From positions 186,001 to 250,000 of the forward strand of contig NZ_JAMXOE010000001.1 in assembly GCF_024055575.1 (NCBI RefSeq): 64,000 nt of DNA, read 5' to 3'. A program made the translations under genes and the position numbers. Source of the DNA: Mucilaginibacter flavidus (GTDB lineage Bacteria; Bacteroidota; Bacteroidia; Sphingobacteriales; Sphingobacteriaceae). Positions 62,733-64,000 of this stretch are shown here, piece by piece (position 1 is the first letter of the stretch; every line of letters begins with the position of its first letter). A model generated the notes under the pieces. That model saw only the letters and a list, made by a program, of their open reading frames with translations. It was not told where the DNA came from and made no database searches.

Positions 62733-63488
62733 ATGGGAAAACGTAAATTTTTAGAAGCCCGCTGGAACAACCTTTTAATGCTGAACTACGAGGTTCCCCC
62801 CGAGGTGTTAACACCTTATTTGCCGCCATACACAGTGCTCGACCTGTGGGAAGGCAAAGCGCTGGTGAGCATGGTTGGCTTTCTGTTTTACGATACCCGC
62901 GTTCTTGGCATTAAATGGCCATTCCACGTTAATTTTGAAGAGGTTAACCTGCGCTTTTATGTGAAGCACTTTGATGGTAAGCAATGGAAAAGAGGAGCCG
63001 TTTTTATCAGCGAAATTGTTCCAAAAAGCATAATTGTATTAATGGCCAACAATTTATATAAAGAACACTACCGCGCGTTGCCTATGAGGCATTCCGAACT
63101 ACCCGCCGGGGATATCGCCACCACATTTTTATATGAATGGAAGTTAAAAGGCAAGTGGAATAAGCTTGGTGCAACCGTAAGTAACCATTTTGAGGACATA
63201 CAGCCCGGCAGTCCCGAAGAGTTTATTTTTGAGCACTACTGGGGCTACAACAAACTAACAGATGCTAAAACCATGCAATACCAGGTTGAGCATATATCAT
63301 GGCAAATTGCCGAGGTGACCAACCCTGTTTTTGATGCTGATATTGCTGAATTATATGGCGAAGAGTTTGTGTCTTTTTTAAGCGAAAAGCCATTTTCGGC
63401 GTTTTTTGCAAATGGTTCGGAGGTTAATGTGCGGATTGGGGAGAAGATTGTGAGTGACCTAACACTTGCAGTATCGCCTGCGCCTTAA
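62733..63488 (+). CDS. DUF2071 (YqjF-like) protein
   Basis: This 251-residue protein is read from ATG 62733 (MGKRKFLEARWNNLLMLNYE). The DUF2071 hallmarks are EVLTPYLPPYTVLDLWEGKA and FEEVNLRFYVKH, with a beta-rich body. Function is unknown. Its last 65 nt overlap the 3' end of the pabB-like gene on the opposite strand. Confidence 0.88.
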   Translation: MGKRKFLEARWNNLLMLNYEVPPEVLTPYLPPYTVLDLWEGKALVSMVGFLFYDTRVLGIKWPFHVNFEEVNLRFYVKHFDGKQWKRGAVFISEIVPKSIIVLMANNLYKEHYRALPMRHSELPAGDIATTFLYEWKLKGKWNKLGATVSNHFEDIQPGSPEEFIFEHYWGYNKLTDAKTMQYQVEHISWQIAEVTNPVFDADIAELYGEEFVSFLSEKPFSAFFANGSEVNVRIGEKIVSDLTLAVSPAP

Positions 63489-64000
63489 GTAAACACTCCT
63501 CATACTCTTTTTCCGCATCAGCATAATAAGTTATGGCGCTGCCTGCATGAAAAGAAAGGTACTTGTTAGTTTCGTTATACAACAGCGTCCGTATAACCAC
63601 GTTAAAATCAAAATCCCCGTCAGGACTAAAGTAGCCTATTGCACCGGAGTAAACACCGCGCCGGCTTTGTTCATATTGTTCCATCAGCCGCATGGCATTT
63701 ATCTTGGGCGCGCCGGTCATGCTGCCCATCGGGAAAGAGTTTTTGATAGCTTGCACGGCGCTAACATCTTCTGCAAGCTCGCACACCACTGTCGATATCA
63801 TTTGATGCACATGTGCAAAGCTATAAATACCATACAGTTCTTCAGCTTTAACAGTCCCGGGTTTAGCTGACAGAGTGAGGTCATTTCGTACCAGGTCAAC
63901 TATCATTACGTTTTCCTGCAGCTCTTTTGTGTGATTCCTGAGCTCATTAATCAACGCTTCATCTGCTGCTGCTGTGGCACCACGTTTTGCAGTGCCTTTA
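63424..64000 (-). CDS. pabB: Chorismate-binding enzyme, aminodeoxychorismate synthase component I-like (partial)
   Basis: This is the C-terminal 191 residues of an anthranilate synthase/PabB-type protein, running off the right edge. The visible motifs are KGTAKRG, ENVMIVDLVRNDL, SFPMGSMTGAPKINAMRLME and SGAIGYFSPDGDFDFNVVIRT, which form the chorismate and magnesium site. PabB is preferred over TrpE from the overall look of the C-terminus, but without the N-terminal half this is not certain. It ends inside the DUF2071 gene. Confidence 0.85.
   Translation of the reverse strand, partial: KGTAKRGATAAADEALINELRNHTKELQENVMIVDLVRNDLTLSAKPGTVKAEELYGIYSFAHVHQMISTVVCELAEDVSAVQAIKNSFPMGSMTGAPKINAMRLMEQYEQSRRGVYSGAIGYFSPDGDFDFNVVIRTLLYNETNKYLSFHAGSAITYYADAEKEYEECLLKAQAILQVLGHSQSSPQSAH

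Overview
The window is 64 kb of a Bacteroidota chromosome. The gene content points to the Sphingobacteriaceae, most like Mucilaginibacter or Pedobacter; this is an inference from families, not a database match. The supporting features are a SusC/SusD pair, a hybrid two-component regulator, many Bacteroidota-type lipoproteins, promoter elements of the TAnnTTTG type upstream of several housekeeping genes, and a b558-type succinate dehydrogenase membrane subunit. No phage, integrase, CRISPR array or rRNA operon is visible. One tRNA (Phe, GAA) is present.

Layout. 1-7.2 kb: respiratory genes (sdhA partial, sdhC; an Fe-S membrane oxidoreductase operon with an inserted DUF2750 gene) and a thioredoxin-fold lipoprotein that has lost its CxxC. 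7.4-12.7 kb: tRNA-Phe, then small genes on the + strand (AraC regulator, PEBP-like protein, DUF1624 membrane protein, a dimeric alpha/beta-barrel protein with a doubtful start, GNAT, DinB, ketopantoate-reductase-like protein). 12.8-50 kb: a large glycan-use region. It holds a secreted S37/S28-type peptidase, GH106, GH35, DUF1080, a 1.2-kresidue VCBS/UnbV lipoprotein, a five-repeat lipoprotein paired with a seven-haem cytochrome, SusC/SusD, GH43, a secreted ABM-type protein, GH31, an SGNH hydrolase, GH95, GH27, a hybrid two-component sensor, an AraC regulator, a LysE-type exporter and a FucP-like sugar permease. 50-64 kb: housekeeping genes (dCMP deaminase, cmk, an interrupted arfB, LpxR-like protein, lon, gpmI, nadC, plsY, M48 peptidase, DUF2071, pabB partial).

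How they fit. The minus-strand run from the AraC gene (46.5 kb) down to susD (26.5 kb) reads as one polysaccharide utilisation locus. It can strip fucose (GH95), galactose (GH27), xylose or glucose (GH31), arabinose or xylose (GH43) and probably acetyl groups (SGNH). No endo-acting enzyme is visible, so it probably finishes side-chain removal on oligosaccharides cut elsewhere. Fucosylated or galactosylated hemicellulose or pectin side chains fit best. The neighbouring GH106/GH35/DUF1080 genes add rhamnose and beta-galactose removal.

Most notable signals. (1) Tandem CACAAATGTTA-type boxes exactly 21 bp apart lie upstream of susC, GH31, the hybrid sensor and the AraC gene; they look like a shared operator. 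(2) A lipoprotein built of five exact 44-residue repeats is coupled to a heptahaem cytochrome lipoprotein and diverges from a VCBS/UnbV lipoprotein, beside SusCD. (3) Many intergenic gaps hold long inverted repeats made of short 'stuttering' words; the word differs from locus to locus but pairs within each locus. (4) arfB, a ribosome-rescue gene, is broken by a single in-frame TAA although the rest of the frame is intact.
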